A DNA stretch of 13,297 nucleotides from Thiomargarita sp. Its GTDB lineage: Bacteria > Pseudomonadota > Gammaproteobacteria > Beggiatoales > Beggiatoaceae. A model generated the notes under the pieces. The model was given only the letters and a program-made list of their open reading frames with translations. It was not told the origin of the DNA and ran no database searches. The DNA is taken from contig DAOVZS010000051.1 of NCBI GenBank assembly GCA_030635005.1, positions 1-13,297 on the forward strand. Reading direction: 5' to 3'. This document shows positions 1 through 5,997 of the stretch, one piece after another. Position numbers and translations under genes: made by a program. Numbering within the stretch: position 1 is the stretch's first letter; every line of letters starts with the position of its first letter.

Positions 1-1461
1 CATCGCAAACCGATCTATTTTCACCGTATGCACTGGTTTTTCATCACTTTGACCATTATTACTCCCCATTTTAAAAGAACCGCCCTTAATCCATACCATT
101 TGAGGTCCTTCAGTGCCATCTTTTAAACGATCTCGGAATACACCGACACTCACAGGTAAGAGTGTTTTTTCAGCCTCAATCCGTGCTAAACGGGCACTTT
201 CAGCTTTTTCTTTTGCGACTACTCTTTTCCGTTCGACTTCTTCGCTTTCTCTTTTTAAACGGGCAATCTCTTTTTCTTGTCTTTCCTTTTCAGCCTTTTG
301 TTGCGCAGCAATTTTTGCTAAACGGGCGTTTTCCTTATCCTCTCTTTCTTGTTGTAAACGGACTTCTTTAGCCTTTTTTCTCTTATTTTCCTCAACTTGT
401 TTTTTCAAGGCAATTTCTTTATTTTTTTCATCTAACAAATCTTGGGTTTCTTGTTTCGCTTGTGCAATTTGCCACTTTAAACGTTTGATTTCATTCGAAT
501 CTTCTTTGATAACTGGAACAATAACAGGTGTACTGACCACTTTTTTAACGACAGATGGCGGGATACGTTTTTTCTGATCCAACACAAACACAAAATCTCC
601 TAATGAAAAATCATAGCCTTGAATTTTGCCATATTGGGGATGTTGTTGAGACGCATGTTTGGGCACCTCATTTGCCAAATAAAAACCCAATTCTACGCCT
701 GTGACATAACCATCTCCATTTAAATCCCCCAATTTATAGCGTAACGCATTCACAAAAGCAGGTGTAAACACACTTTCAGAAGGCACCATTTCATCCGCAT
801 TACCTGCTGTAATAAATTGACGTGCGGGATTACTGATCGCTTCGGTGATATAAGGAGGTGCGTTCGTGCCCGCTTTATTTTGAAAAACAGTCCCCGAAAA
901 ACAACTGTCAAATAAAAATAACGCATGTTGTGCTTCAATTTCTTTTGCCCACGCATTAATCTGAGTCATACTAATCGCTGTTTTAACAAACGCCTGTTCT
1001 TGACCTTTCACATTAGGATTCGGCGCATCAATGGGCACAATATAGCCTTTTTTACCCTCAAAACGACTATGGCCATGTCCCGAAAAGAAAAATAATAAGC
1101 GATTTTTAGAATCATAACCATAATTCTTAATAAAATCCTTATAACTTTTCTCTAAGTCTACTGCATTTAAATTAAGATGTTTTTCCACCACAAATCCTTG
1201 TTCTCGCAACACTACTGCCACTTTTTCCACTTCCCCCGGCACCGTGCTTAAAGACGACCATCCATTAATATAATTACTTTGCCCAATAATCAAGGCATAA
1301 CTGTTTATATACGATAACACCATATTATTTTCTGGATCTAATACTAAAACAGGTTCAGCTCCCCGTGCTTCTTCCCCACCAGGTGGCTCTGATGTTTTAA
1401 TAGGCGGATCAGCGATGCAAGCTGATAAAATAGGGAATAAGAGGAAAAGGATGTTTTTCAT
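1..1461 (-). CDS. Caspase-like (peptidase C14) lipoprotein with EF-hand loop, coiled coil and FGE-sulfatase domain; C-terminus cut by window edge
   Basis: The 487 visible codons are open from an ATG at 1461-1459 to the window edge. Residues 1-15 form a lipoprotein signal with lipobox LSAC (Cys15); Ile follows the Cys, so outer-membrane sorting is expected. Residues 50-295 are a caspase/peptidase C14 fold: catalytic His129 in FFFSGHGHS and Cys187 in LFDSCFSG. Residues 246-257 (D-x-N-x-D-G-Y-V-T-x-x-E) read as an EF-hand-type calcium loop. Residues 320-432 are a Lys/Glu-rich coiled coil with three ARL units. From residue 455, MVWIKGGSFKMGS is the typical start of an FGE-sulfatase (SUMF1-like) domain, which continues beyond base 1. 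No clear Shine-Dalgarno sequence precedes the start. Caspase-FGE fusions are known in Thiotrichales and other complex bacteria, but their substrates are mostly unknown. Domain calls are firm; a role in regulated proteolysis at the envelope is inference. Confidence 0.9.
   Translation of the reverse strand, partial: MKNILFLLFPILSACIADPPIKTSEPPGGEEARGAEPVLVLDPENNMVLSYINSYALIIGQSNYINGWSSLSTVPGEVEKVAVVLREQGFVVEKHLNLNAVDLEKSYKDFIKNYGYDSKNRLLFFFSGHGHSRFEGKKGYIVPIDAPNPNVKGQEQAFVKTAISMTQINAWAKEIEAQHALFLFDSCFSGTVFQNKAGTNAPPYITEAISNPARQFITAGNADEMVPSESVFTPAFVNALRYKLGDLNGDGYVTGVELGFYLANEVPKHASQQHPQYGKIQGYDFSLGDFVFVLDQKKRIPPSVVKKVVSTPVIVPVIKEDSNEIKRLKWQIAQAKQETQDLLDEKNKEIALKKQVEENKRKKAKEVRLQQEREDKENARLAKIAAQQKAEKERQEKEIARLKRESEEVERKRVVAKEKAESARLARIEAEKTLLPVSVGVFRDRLKDGTEGPQMVWIKGGSFKMGSNNGQSDEKPVHTVKIDRFAM
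187..327 (-). repeat. Three copies of a 9-base unit encoding Ala-Arg-Leu in the coiled coil
   Basis: TAAACGGGC occurs at 187-195, 256-264 and 319-327, spaced 69 and 63 bases apart. The first and third share a longer match, tgctaaacgggc (184-195 and 316-327). Each encodes Ala-Arg-Leu on the minus strand, so the coiled coil of the caspase protein carries a repeat of about 21-23 residues. This looks like internal duplication within the coil rather than an independent DNA element. Confidence 0.6.
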
Positions 1462-1491
1462 GGTATTGTTGCTCTTTTGAGTAAAGGATAG

Positions 1492-1510
1492 AGTATATCA
1501 TATATATGAT
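1492..1510 (-). promoter_or_regulatory. Candidate promoter and palindromic operator of the caspase gene
   Basis: On the minus strand a TATACT hexamer (1497-1492) would make a -10 box, placing transcription start about 24 bases before the caspase ATG. Directly upstream, 1497-1510 is a perfect 14-base palindrome, atcatatatatgat, lying where the promoter spacer would be, as an operator could. The matching -35 (1520-1515, AGAATC) is poor, so this is a weak call and the palindrome may simply reflect AT-richness. Confidence 0.3.
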
Positions 1511-1551
1511 GTATGATTCTTATTTGACGTTGTACCTAAACCCCTTGCGAA

Positions 1552-1601
1552 TACAAGCCCTGAAAGGGCGACATATATCAGCCTGGGGCAACGCCCTAGG
1601 T
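1552..1601. repeat. Double-hairpin repeat-like element overlapping the end of the chain-length-factor gene
   Basis: Two GC-rich hairpins stand out in AT-rich DNA. The first is gccct-gaa-agggc (1557-1569), a perfect 5-base stem. The second is cctggggc-aac-gccctagg (1582-1600), an 8-base stem with one G-T wobble. They are separated by 12 bases. The layout resembles dispersed double-hairpin (REP-like) elements of bacterial genomes, though only one copy lies in this window. The TAG stop of the upstream gene (1598-1596) lies in the second stem. It may end transcription of the left operon, but no run of T follows on the minus strand, so a standard intrinsic terminator is not supported. Confidence 0.55.
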
Positions 1602-2387
1602 ATTATGAACTTTAATCCACAATTTACTGTCTTCAAGATAAGGTATGATCACGTTCCCTGTGACTTTTTGTGCAATTTTTTGTAAGAATGGCAAGCTACG
1701 TGCTGCGGGATTAGATATTCGTAAACGTTCAAGCGTGTCTTCTGTCATCTGTGTATCTTTTCCACCTTCTTTTAATTCTAAAATAATTTTTGTACCACTT
1801 TCAATCTGTTGTGTGGGTGTGAATAATAAGGCGACTGCGAAAGGGGCATAAAAATCACGATGTTTGGCAAGTGGGGCAGGAAAAGGATTGTCATAACACA
1901 CTAATAATACGGGGATTTTTTCTACCACTGCTAAGGTACTGGCTTCTAATAAACCTGCTGCAAAAGAAGCGTCATAAGCAGATATACTCAGGGAAGGGAG
2001 GGTGGATTGACTGGCAATTGCCCAATAGCCTGCTGGGGCATTATGCACCGAATTATGAAAATAGGTGGGAGAAACTGGGCGGTTGGGTAAGCTGAGGGTG
2101 TGACAAATATTATCAATGACTTCAGTATTGCCAGCATCGGATGCAAAAACAGTACTTAATTGTTGTATGGGTAATGTGGATTGTTCGGTCGCTTCTTGCG
2201 CGACTTGTAACGCTAATTTAATGGTTTGTGTGGTGCGACGTCGGAGATTAGGGGGCAATAGTTTGGGTGAAAAAGCAGGCATGTCAGTGACTTGATAGGA
2301 AGTCAAACCTGTTAATATCGGAATACTGTGAAGCCAACCCAGTAAGCCCGGTGCTGCTAAAGCAATCGTGTTAAGGTATAATTCCAT
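1596..2387 (-). CDS. Ketoacyl-synthase-like chain-length factor (N-terminal thiolase half only, no catalytic Cys)
   Basis: This 263-residue protein matches the short ketoacyl-synthase-like family (Ketoacyl-synt_2 type) that pairs with a true ketoacyl synthase, as ApeC does with ApeO in aryl polyene synthesis. Visible family features are the opening LNTIALAAPGL, VFASDAGNTEVIDNICHTL (79-97), FHNSVHNAPAGYWAIA (110-125) and ISAYDASFAAGLLEA (135-149). In the last, the position aligned with the synthase Cys is Tyr138, and the C-terminal half with both catalytic His residues is absent, so it should not condense by itself. Its ATG follows the TAA of the synthase gene with no gap, implying translational coupling and a heterodimer. 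The stop codon lies inside a hairpin element, so the last residues may have been altered by that insertion. Partner and pathway are inferred. Confidence 0.75.
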   Translation of the reverse strand: MELYLNTIALAAPGLLGWLHSIPILTGLTSYQVTDMPAFSPKLLPPNLRRRTTQTIKLALQVAQEATEQSTLPIQQLSTVFASDAGNTEVIDNICHTLSLPNRPVSPTYFHNSVHNAPAGYWAIASQSTLPSLSISAYDASFAAGLLEASTLAVVEKIPVLLVCYDNPFPAPLAKHRDFYAPFAVALLFTPTQQIESGTKIILELKEGGKDTQMTEDTLERLRISNPAARSLPFLQKIAQKVTGNVIIPYLEDSKLWIKVHNT

Positions 2388-3563
2388 TTATAATCTACCC
2401 AATAATAAACTACAATTACTGCCTCCAAATCCAAAAGAATTGCTCATTACAATATTCACAGGCTGGCGGTGCGTTTCAAGAAGGATATGGGCGTTTAAGG
2501 TAGGATCTACTTTTTGTGTATTTAATGATTGTGGCATAAAATTGTGTTTGATACAGAGAGCGGAAAATATGGCTTCTGTAATACCCGCTGCGCCTAAAGT
2601 ATGACCTGTCCACCCTTTAGTGGTACTACAAGGCGTTTGTGTTCCAAAGATATGCGTCACCGCTTTATCTTCAGAAGCATCATTAGAACGTGTGCCCGTG
2701 CCATGTAAATTGACATAATCGACTTTGGAAGCAGGCATTTTTGCCTTATCTAAGGCGTGTTGCATGGCAAGAATGGCCCCTTTTCCCATAGGATGCGGGG
2801 TAGAGATATGATAAGCATCACTACTTTCGCCATACGCTAATAATGCAATACCTTTATCTTCAGGTTTGGCAATTTCGAGCACTGCAAAACCTGCCGCTTC
2901 TCCAATATTAATGCCACTACGGTTGATATCCCAAGCTTGACAGGGATCTTTTGAAATTAATTCTAATGAATTAAAGCCGTATAATGTGGTCAAACATAAA
3001 CTATCTACCCCTCCAACGATAGCCGCATCACATAAACCTGCTTGTATATAACGATAAGCACTTGCAAAAACCTTAGCACTAGAAGAACAGGCGGTAGAAT
3101 GTGTTACCGCAGGTCCTTTAAGGGCTAAATACTGGCGCACAAAGTCGGTAAGGGCATAATTGCTATGCGTATAACGATATTGAAAGTGATGCGGCAGTGC
3201 ACCTGTCACAGGATCGCGGTTTTGATAGGCTTTTTCGGTATGTAAAATACCTGAAGTACTGGTACCCATAAAGACACCGACACGGTGTGCACCATAACGC
3301 ATGCGTATATCAGAGACGGTTTCTGTAAAATTATCTTGTTCTAAGCCCATCTTTGCAAGACGGTGATTACGACAATCAAAGGCGTTGTGAATGGTTTTTT
3401 CTTCTAAACCATCCACACGTCCTATCCAAGTCTCTAATGTAACGTCTTCAAAATCACACGCACGTAATCCTCCGTTGCCTTGCTGTAAAGCATACAATGA
3501 CGCTTTGATACCTTGCCCTAAGTTATTTGTCAGGGTATAGGCGGAAATAAATAAAGGTGTCAT
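2388..3563 (-). CDS. Beta-ketoacyl-ACP synthase (FabB/FabF type, probably of a polyene pathway)
   Basis: A 391-residue condensing enzyme that joins an acyl chain to malonyl-ACP. The triad is complete: Cys159 in THSTACSSSAKVFASA, His287 in NLHGTGTRSNDASE, and His321 with Lys316 in TKGWTGHTLGAAG. A glycine-rich GFGGSN (378-383) closes the fold, and the length is usual for FabB/FabF. It differs from a housekeeping FabF in its company: a Cys-less partner starts at its stop codon, and an outer-membrane protein ends 3 bases before its start. KS plus chain-length factor is the arrangement seen in aryl polyene (ApeO-ApeC-like) clusters, but no acyl carrier protein, ketoreductase, dehydratase or acyltransferase is in this window. 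The enzyme class is firm; the product is unknown. Confidence 0.88.
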   Translation of the reverse strand: MTPLFISAYTLTNNLGQGIKASLYALQQGNGGLRACDFEDVTLETWIGRVDGLEEKTIHNAFDCRNHRLAKMGLEQDNFTETVSDIRMRYGAHRVGVFMGTSTSGILHTEKAYQNRDPVTGALPHHFQYRYTHSNYALTDFVRQYLALKGPAVTHSTACSSSAKVFASAYRYIQAGLCDAAIVGGVDSLCLTTLYGFNSLELISKDPCQAWDINRSGINIGEAAGFAVLEIAKPEDKGIALLAYGESSDAYHISTPHPMGKGAILAMQHALDKAKMPASKVDYVNLHGTGTRSNDASEDKAVTHIFGTQTPCSTTKGWTGHTLGAAGITEAIFSALCIKHNFMPQSLNTQKVDPTLNAHILLETHRQPVNIVMSNSFGFGGSNCSLLLGRL

Positions 3564-3566
3564 AAG

Positions 3567-4367
3567 CTAATCATCAGTCACATGTTTATCAGAATATTTC
3601 AAACTCCAAGACAATGCAAAACCCGCCATTAACGAATATTTTTGTTCTACAAGGGGGCTGTCTTCAAACACACTCCCTTTTAAATCATCATAACGTATAA
3701 AAGCACCGATAAGTACATTTTTCACTTGCCAACTGAGGGAGGCAGCCATTCTCAGACCACTGTATCCCCCGGATGCTTTGTATTGGGAACGTCCTAAAGT
3801 GGCATATTGAGCATCTACACTATAATAATAATCGTGATAGGGTTGCGTCGCATAAAGGGGACCTATATCCATGCTTACTTTTAATTGATGTGCTGTATTC
3901 TCAAACACATATCCTAATTTGGGATGACATAACCAACCTTCATTGTGAATATTAAGATGGGTCACATCTGCGGAAAAAGCAGCACGAACAGGCATTATAA
4001 AGCTTAAATTGTGAACAATATCAATTTTAAGGGACGGTCCAATTTCAAAGACAGAATCTAAATCTGGCATGCCATGACGTATCGTATTATCATCACTATC
4101 TACGGGAACAGCTCCATCCATACTGATATCTAGTAGTATACGCTTGGACTGGAAGAGTATGCCCCGTAGCCCATCCCTATCTGCTTTAAGCCGTTCTCCG
4201 CGATACACAAAATAGGGAAAAGGTAAGAGATAATTTTGTTGATTTTGAGAACCACGATAATGTGGAAAATTAAGCCCTGCCAACCCCATACCAAATTCCC
4301 ATAACGGTGTAGCCTCAATATTAGAAATCATAATACTGGAAATGATGAAAAATAGGGGTTTGATCAT
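3567..4367 (-). CDS. MipA/OmpV family outer-membrane protein
   Basis: The 266 residues begin with a signal peptide (1-19, cleavage near IEA/TP) and then show the MipA/OmpV hallmarks: PHYRGSQNQQNYLLPFPYF (35-53), VYRGERLKADRDGL (54-67), and AVPVDSDD with HGMPDLD (86-104). The rest alternates hydrophobic and polar residues, ending in the aromatic-rich strand ALSWSLKYS, as in a beta barrel. Length is normal. The family was named after an E. coli scaffold of a murein synthase-hydrolase complex, but most members have no proven role. The gene ends 3 bases before the ketoacyl synthase start, so it is likely cotranscribed with it; a role in placing the fatty or polyene product in the outer membrane is speculative. 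No Shine-Dalgarno sequence is evident. Confidence 0.88.
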   Translation of the reverse strand: MIKPLFFIISSIMISNIEATPLWEFGMGLAGLNFPHYRGSQNQQNYLLPFPYFVYRGERLKADRDGLRGILFQSKRILLDISMDGAVPVDSDDNTIRHGMPDLDSVFEIGPSLKIDIVHNLSFIMPVRAAFSADVTHLNIHNEGWLCHPKLGYVFENTAHQLKVSMDIGPLYATQPYHDYYYSVDAQYATLGRSQYKASGGYSGLRMAASLSWQVKNVLIGAFIRYDDLKGSVFEDSPLVEQKYSLMAGFALSWSLKYSDKHVTDD

Positions 4368-4398
4368 TACATTTATAAGAACAAATAGTTTAATAAAA

Positions 4399-4563
4399 TT
4401 AAATCAATTTCAAGATATCAACAAATAAAATACGAAAACAGTACAATAAGGCAATAGCTCCAAACAATAAATGACCCGTTTCACTTTCTCCTTGTGAATC
4501 TTTGAAGGTTAAACCATGATACGCGACCATCCCCGTGACCATCACAAAAATATAATCAACCAC
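4399..4563 (-). CDS. Small two-helix membrane protein, function unknown (54 aa, GTG start)
   Basis: Between moxR and the MipA gene a frame opens after a TGA at 4578-4576 and runs to TAA at 4401-4399. The best start is GTG at 4563-4561, preceded 10 bases upstream by GAGG (4577-4574). The product has a first hydrophobic segment (about 2-17, VDYIFVMVTGMVAYHG), a polar acidic loop (FKDSQGESETGH, 19-30) and a second hydrophobic segment (31-50, LLFGAIALLYCFRILFVDIL). This hairpin plan, the SD sequence and the position within a same-strand gene string support a real gene. I do not recognise the family. An ATG at 4579-4577 is in another frame and stops after seven codons. The alternative is a decayed remnant, but the frame is intact. 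Confidence 0.55.
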   Translation of the reverse strand: MVDYIFVMVTGMVAYHGLTFKDSQGESETGHLLFGAIALLYCFRILFVDILKLI

Positions 4564-4573
4564 AAAAAATAAG

Positions 4574-4577
4574 CCTC
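4574..4577 (-). promoter_or_regulatory. Shine-Dalgarno GAGG for the small membrane protein
   Basis: GAGG on the minus strand lies 10 bases before the GTG at 4563-4561 and just after the moxR stop codon. It is the main sign that the GTG is the start of the 54-residue frame. Confidence 0.35.
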
Positions 4578-4580
4578 ATG

Positions 4581-5495
4581 TTAAGGAATCGGTATCTCTT
4601 TAATAAATTGTTTCACCCTGTTTTGAGGATTCTGTTGTTCAGCCAATTCAGCCAAACGATGTCCAATCACACCGGGTAATACGATTTGTACATCTTCAGG
4701 AATCACATGATCGCGCCCTTGCATGAATGCCCAAGCTTGCGCACTGCGTTGCACCGCTAAACCCGCACGCGGTGATAATCCTGTTCTATAACGAGGGGAT
4801 TCACGACTAAATTCTAAAATAGCTTGTAAATAATCGATTAAAGCATCAGCGACATGAACTTGTGGCACTGCTTTTTGTATTTCTAGCAGTGCTTGAAGGG
4901 TGATTTGTGGCGTAACCTCTGCAATGAGATCGCGACGATCGCGCCCTTTCAGTAACGCACGTTCTGTTTTATGATCAGGATATCCCAGTTGTAAACGCAT
5001 CATAAAACGGTCTAATTGTGATTCAGGAAGGGGAAAAGTACCGATTTGGTGTAACGGATTTTGAGTCGCTAAGACAAAAAATGGCTCGGGTAAGGGACGT
5101 GTTTCCCCATCTACAGTCACTTGTTGTTCACCCATGGCTTCTAATAAAGCACTTTGTGTTTTAGGAGTCGCACGATTAACCTCATCAGCCAACACCATTT
5201 GGGAAAAAATAGGTCCTGAATGAAATTTAAATTGCCCGCCTTCAAAAATAGACACGCCAATAATATCCGCAGGCAATAAATCACTTGTAAACTGAATCCG
5301 TTGAAAACGTAATCCAAGGACTTTGGCGAAAACATGGGCTAATGTTGTTTTTCCCACACCGGGGAGATCTTCAATCAATACATGTCCACGTGCAATTAAA
5401 CACGTGACTACTAAGCGAATTTGTAATTCTTTACCCAAAATCACGTCACTGATTTGGGCAACGACTGTATCAAGCGTTTGTTTGAAATTTTGCAT
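4581..5495 (-). CDS. MoxR-family AAA+ ATPase
   Basis: A 304-residue MoxR-type AAA+ ATPase, a class that acts as a chaperone in maturing or remodelling partner proteins. Counting from the chosen start: Walker A GVGKTT at 46-51, Walker B MVLADEVNRA at 100-109, sensor 1 VLATQNP at 141-147, LPESQLDRF with the arginine-finger region at 156-164, and a later GLSPRAGLA sensor-2-like motif. The frame is open 19 codons further upstream, but that part overlaps the end of the CopD-like gene. The ATG at 5495-5493 lies 5 bases after that gene's stop and begins like typical members (MQNFKQTLDTV). MoxR genes are usually followed by DUF58 and von Willebrand-domain partners; here the next genes are a small membrane protein and MipA, so its client is not evident. 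Confidence 0.92.
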   Translation of the reverse strand: MQNFKQTLDTVVAQISDVILGKELQIRLVVTCLIARGHVLIEDLPGVGKTTLAHVFAKVLGLRFQRIQFTSDLLPADIIGVSIFEGGQFKFHSGPIFSQMVLADEVNRATPKTQSALLEAMGEQQVTVDGETRPLPEPFFVLATQNPLHQIGTFPLPESQLDRFMMRLQLGYPDHKTERALLKGRDRRDLIAEVTPQITLQALLEIQKAVPQVHVADALIDYLQAILEFSRESPRYRTGLSPRAGLAVQRSAQAWAFMQGRDHVIPEDVQIVLPGVIGHRLAELAEQQNPQNRVKQFIKEIPIP

Positions 5496-5500
5496 GTATT

Positions 5501-5956
5501 CTAAATCAATTGTCCCATAGCCCCAATCATAATCGTGACTATACCTAACCATAAATTTAAATGAATTAAATGACGAATACGTGTTAAATGTGTGCCTGCT
5601 TGAGGAAAATCACTCGCTGCAATGGCTTGTTTTAATTTAGGAAAGGGTAAAAAAAAGATATAGACAAAAATGACCGTCATCACGGCTGCAATTGTCATCA
5701 TAATATGAATATAGAGACCCGTTTTCATTGTATTCATCCCAAAACCAGTCACCCACAACAGGATGACAGAGCCCCAAACCCACGGAAAAAAGCGTGTTAA
5801 GACTTGTGACATCAATGGCAAACGCAACGGGGGATCGAGTAAACTGGTTGCAACGGGACGTAGTGCAAAATGAGCAAAAAACATACCCCCTATCCAAATG
5901 ACCGTTGAAAAGAGATGTAAAATAAGGGCAATTGAAAAATAAATAGCAGAAGACAT
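5501..5956 (-). CDS. CopD-family four-helix membrane protein
   Basis: The 151 residues form four predicted membrane helices (about 3-25, 57-76, 82-104 and 129-149). The first has the CopD-family pattern HLFSTVIWIGGMFFAHFALRP with His14 and His29, followed by PPLRLPLMSQVLTRFFPWVW and a later FLPFPKLKQAIAASDFPQAG loop, both typical of bacterial proteins annotated as CopD family. CopD itself is a copper-resistance inner-membrane protein, but these short relatives have no demonstrated metal transport, so copper should not be assumed. An AGGA lies about 10 bases before the ATG. The gene is the first of the left minus-strand string, ends 5 bases before moxR, and is divergent from murD with 41 bases between starts. 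Confidence 0.75.
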   Translation of the reverse strand: MSSAIYFSIALILHLFSTVIWIGGMFFAHFALRPVATSLLDPPLRLPLMSQVLTRFFPWVWGSVILLWVTGFGMNTMKTGLYIHIMMTIAAVMTVIFVYIFFLPFPKLKQAIAASDFPQAGTHLTRIRHLIHLNLWLGIVTIMIGAMGQLI

Positions 5957-5997
5957 CTTATAATTTTCCTACAAATAAGTGAATAAATTGTTTTTTT

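Noticed and set aside
113..577. Plus-strand open frame rich in Ser, Phe and Leu
   Set aside because: It is the reverse complement of the Lys/Glu-rich coiled coil of the caspase lipoprotein, which has clear domains in the minus frame.
1524..1529. TTGACG on the plus strand as a -35 box
   Set aside because: No plus-strand gene lies downstream and no acceptable -10 follows at proper spacing.
1871..2095. Plus-strand frame of 74 codons
   Set aside because: It is antisense to the chain-length factor, whose minus-frame motifs are recognisable; no family features are seen.
5496..5552. Upstream in-frame start for moxR
   Set aside because: It would overlap the CopD-like gene by about 50 bases, and the extra 19 residues do not look like a MoxR N-terminus; the ATG at 5495 follows the stop by 5 bases.
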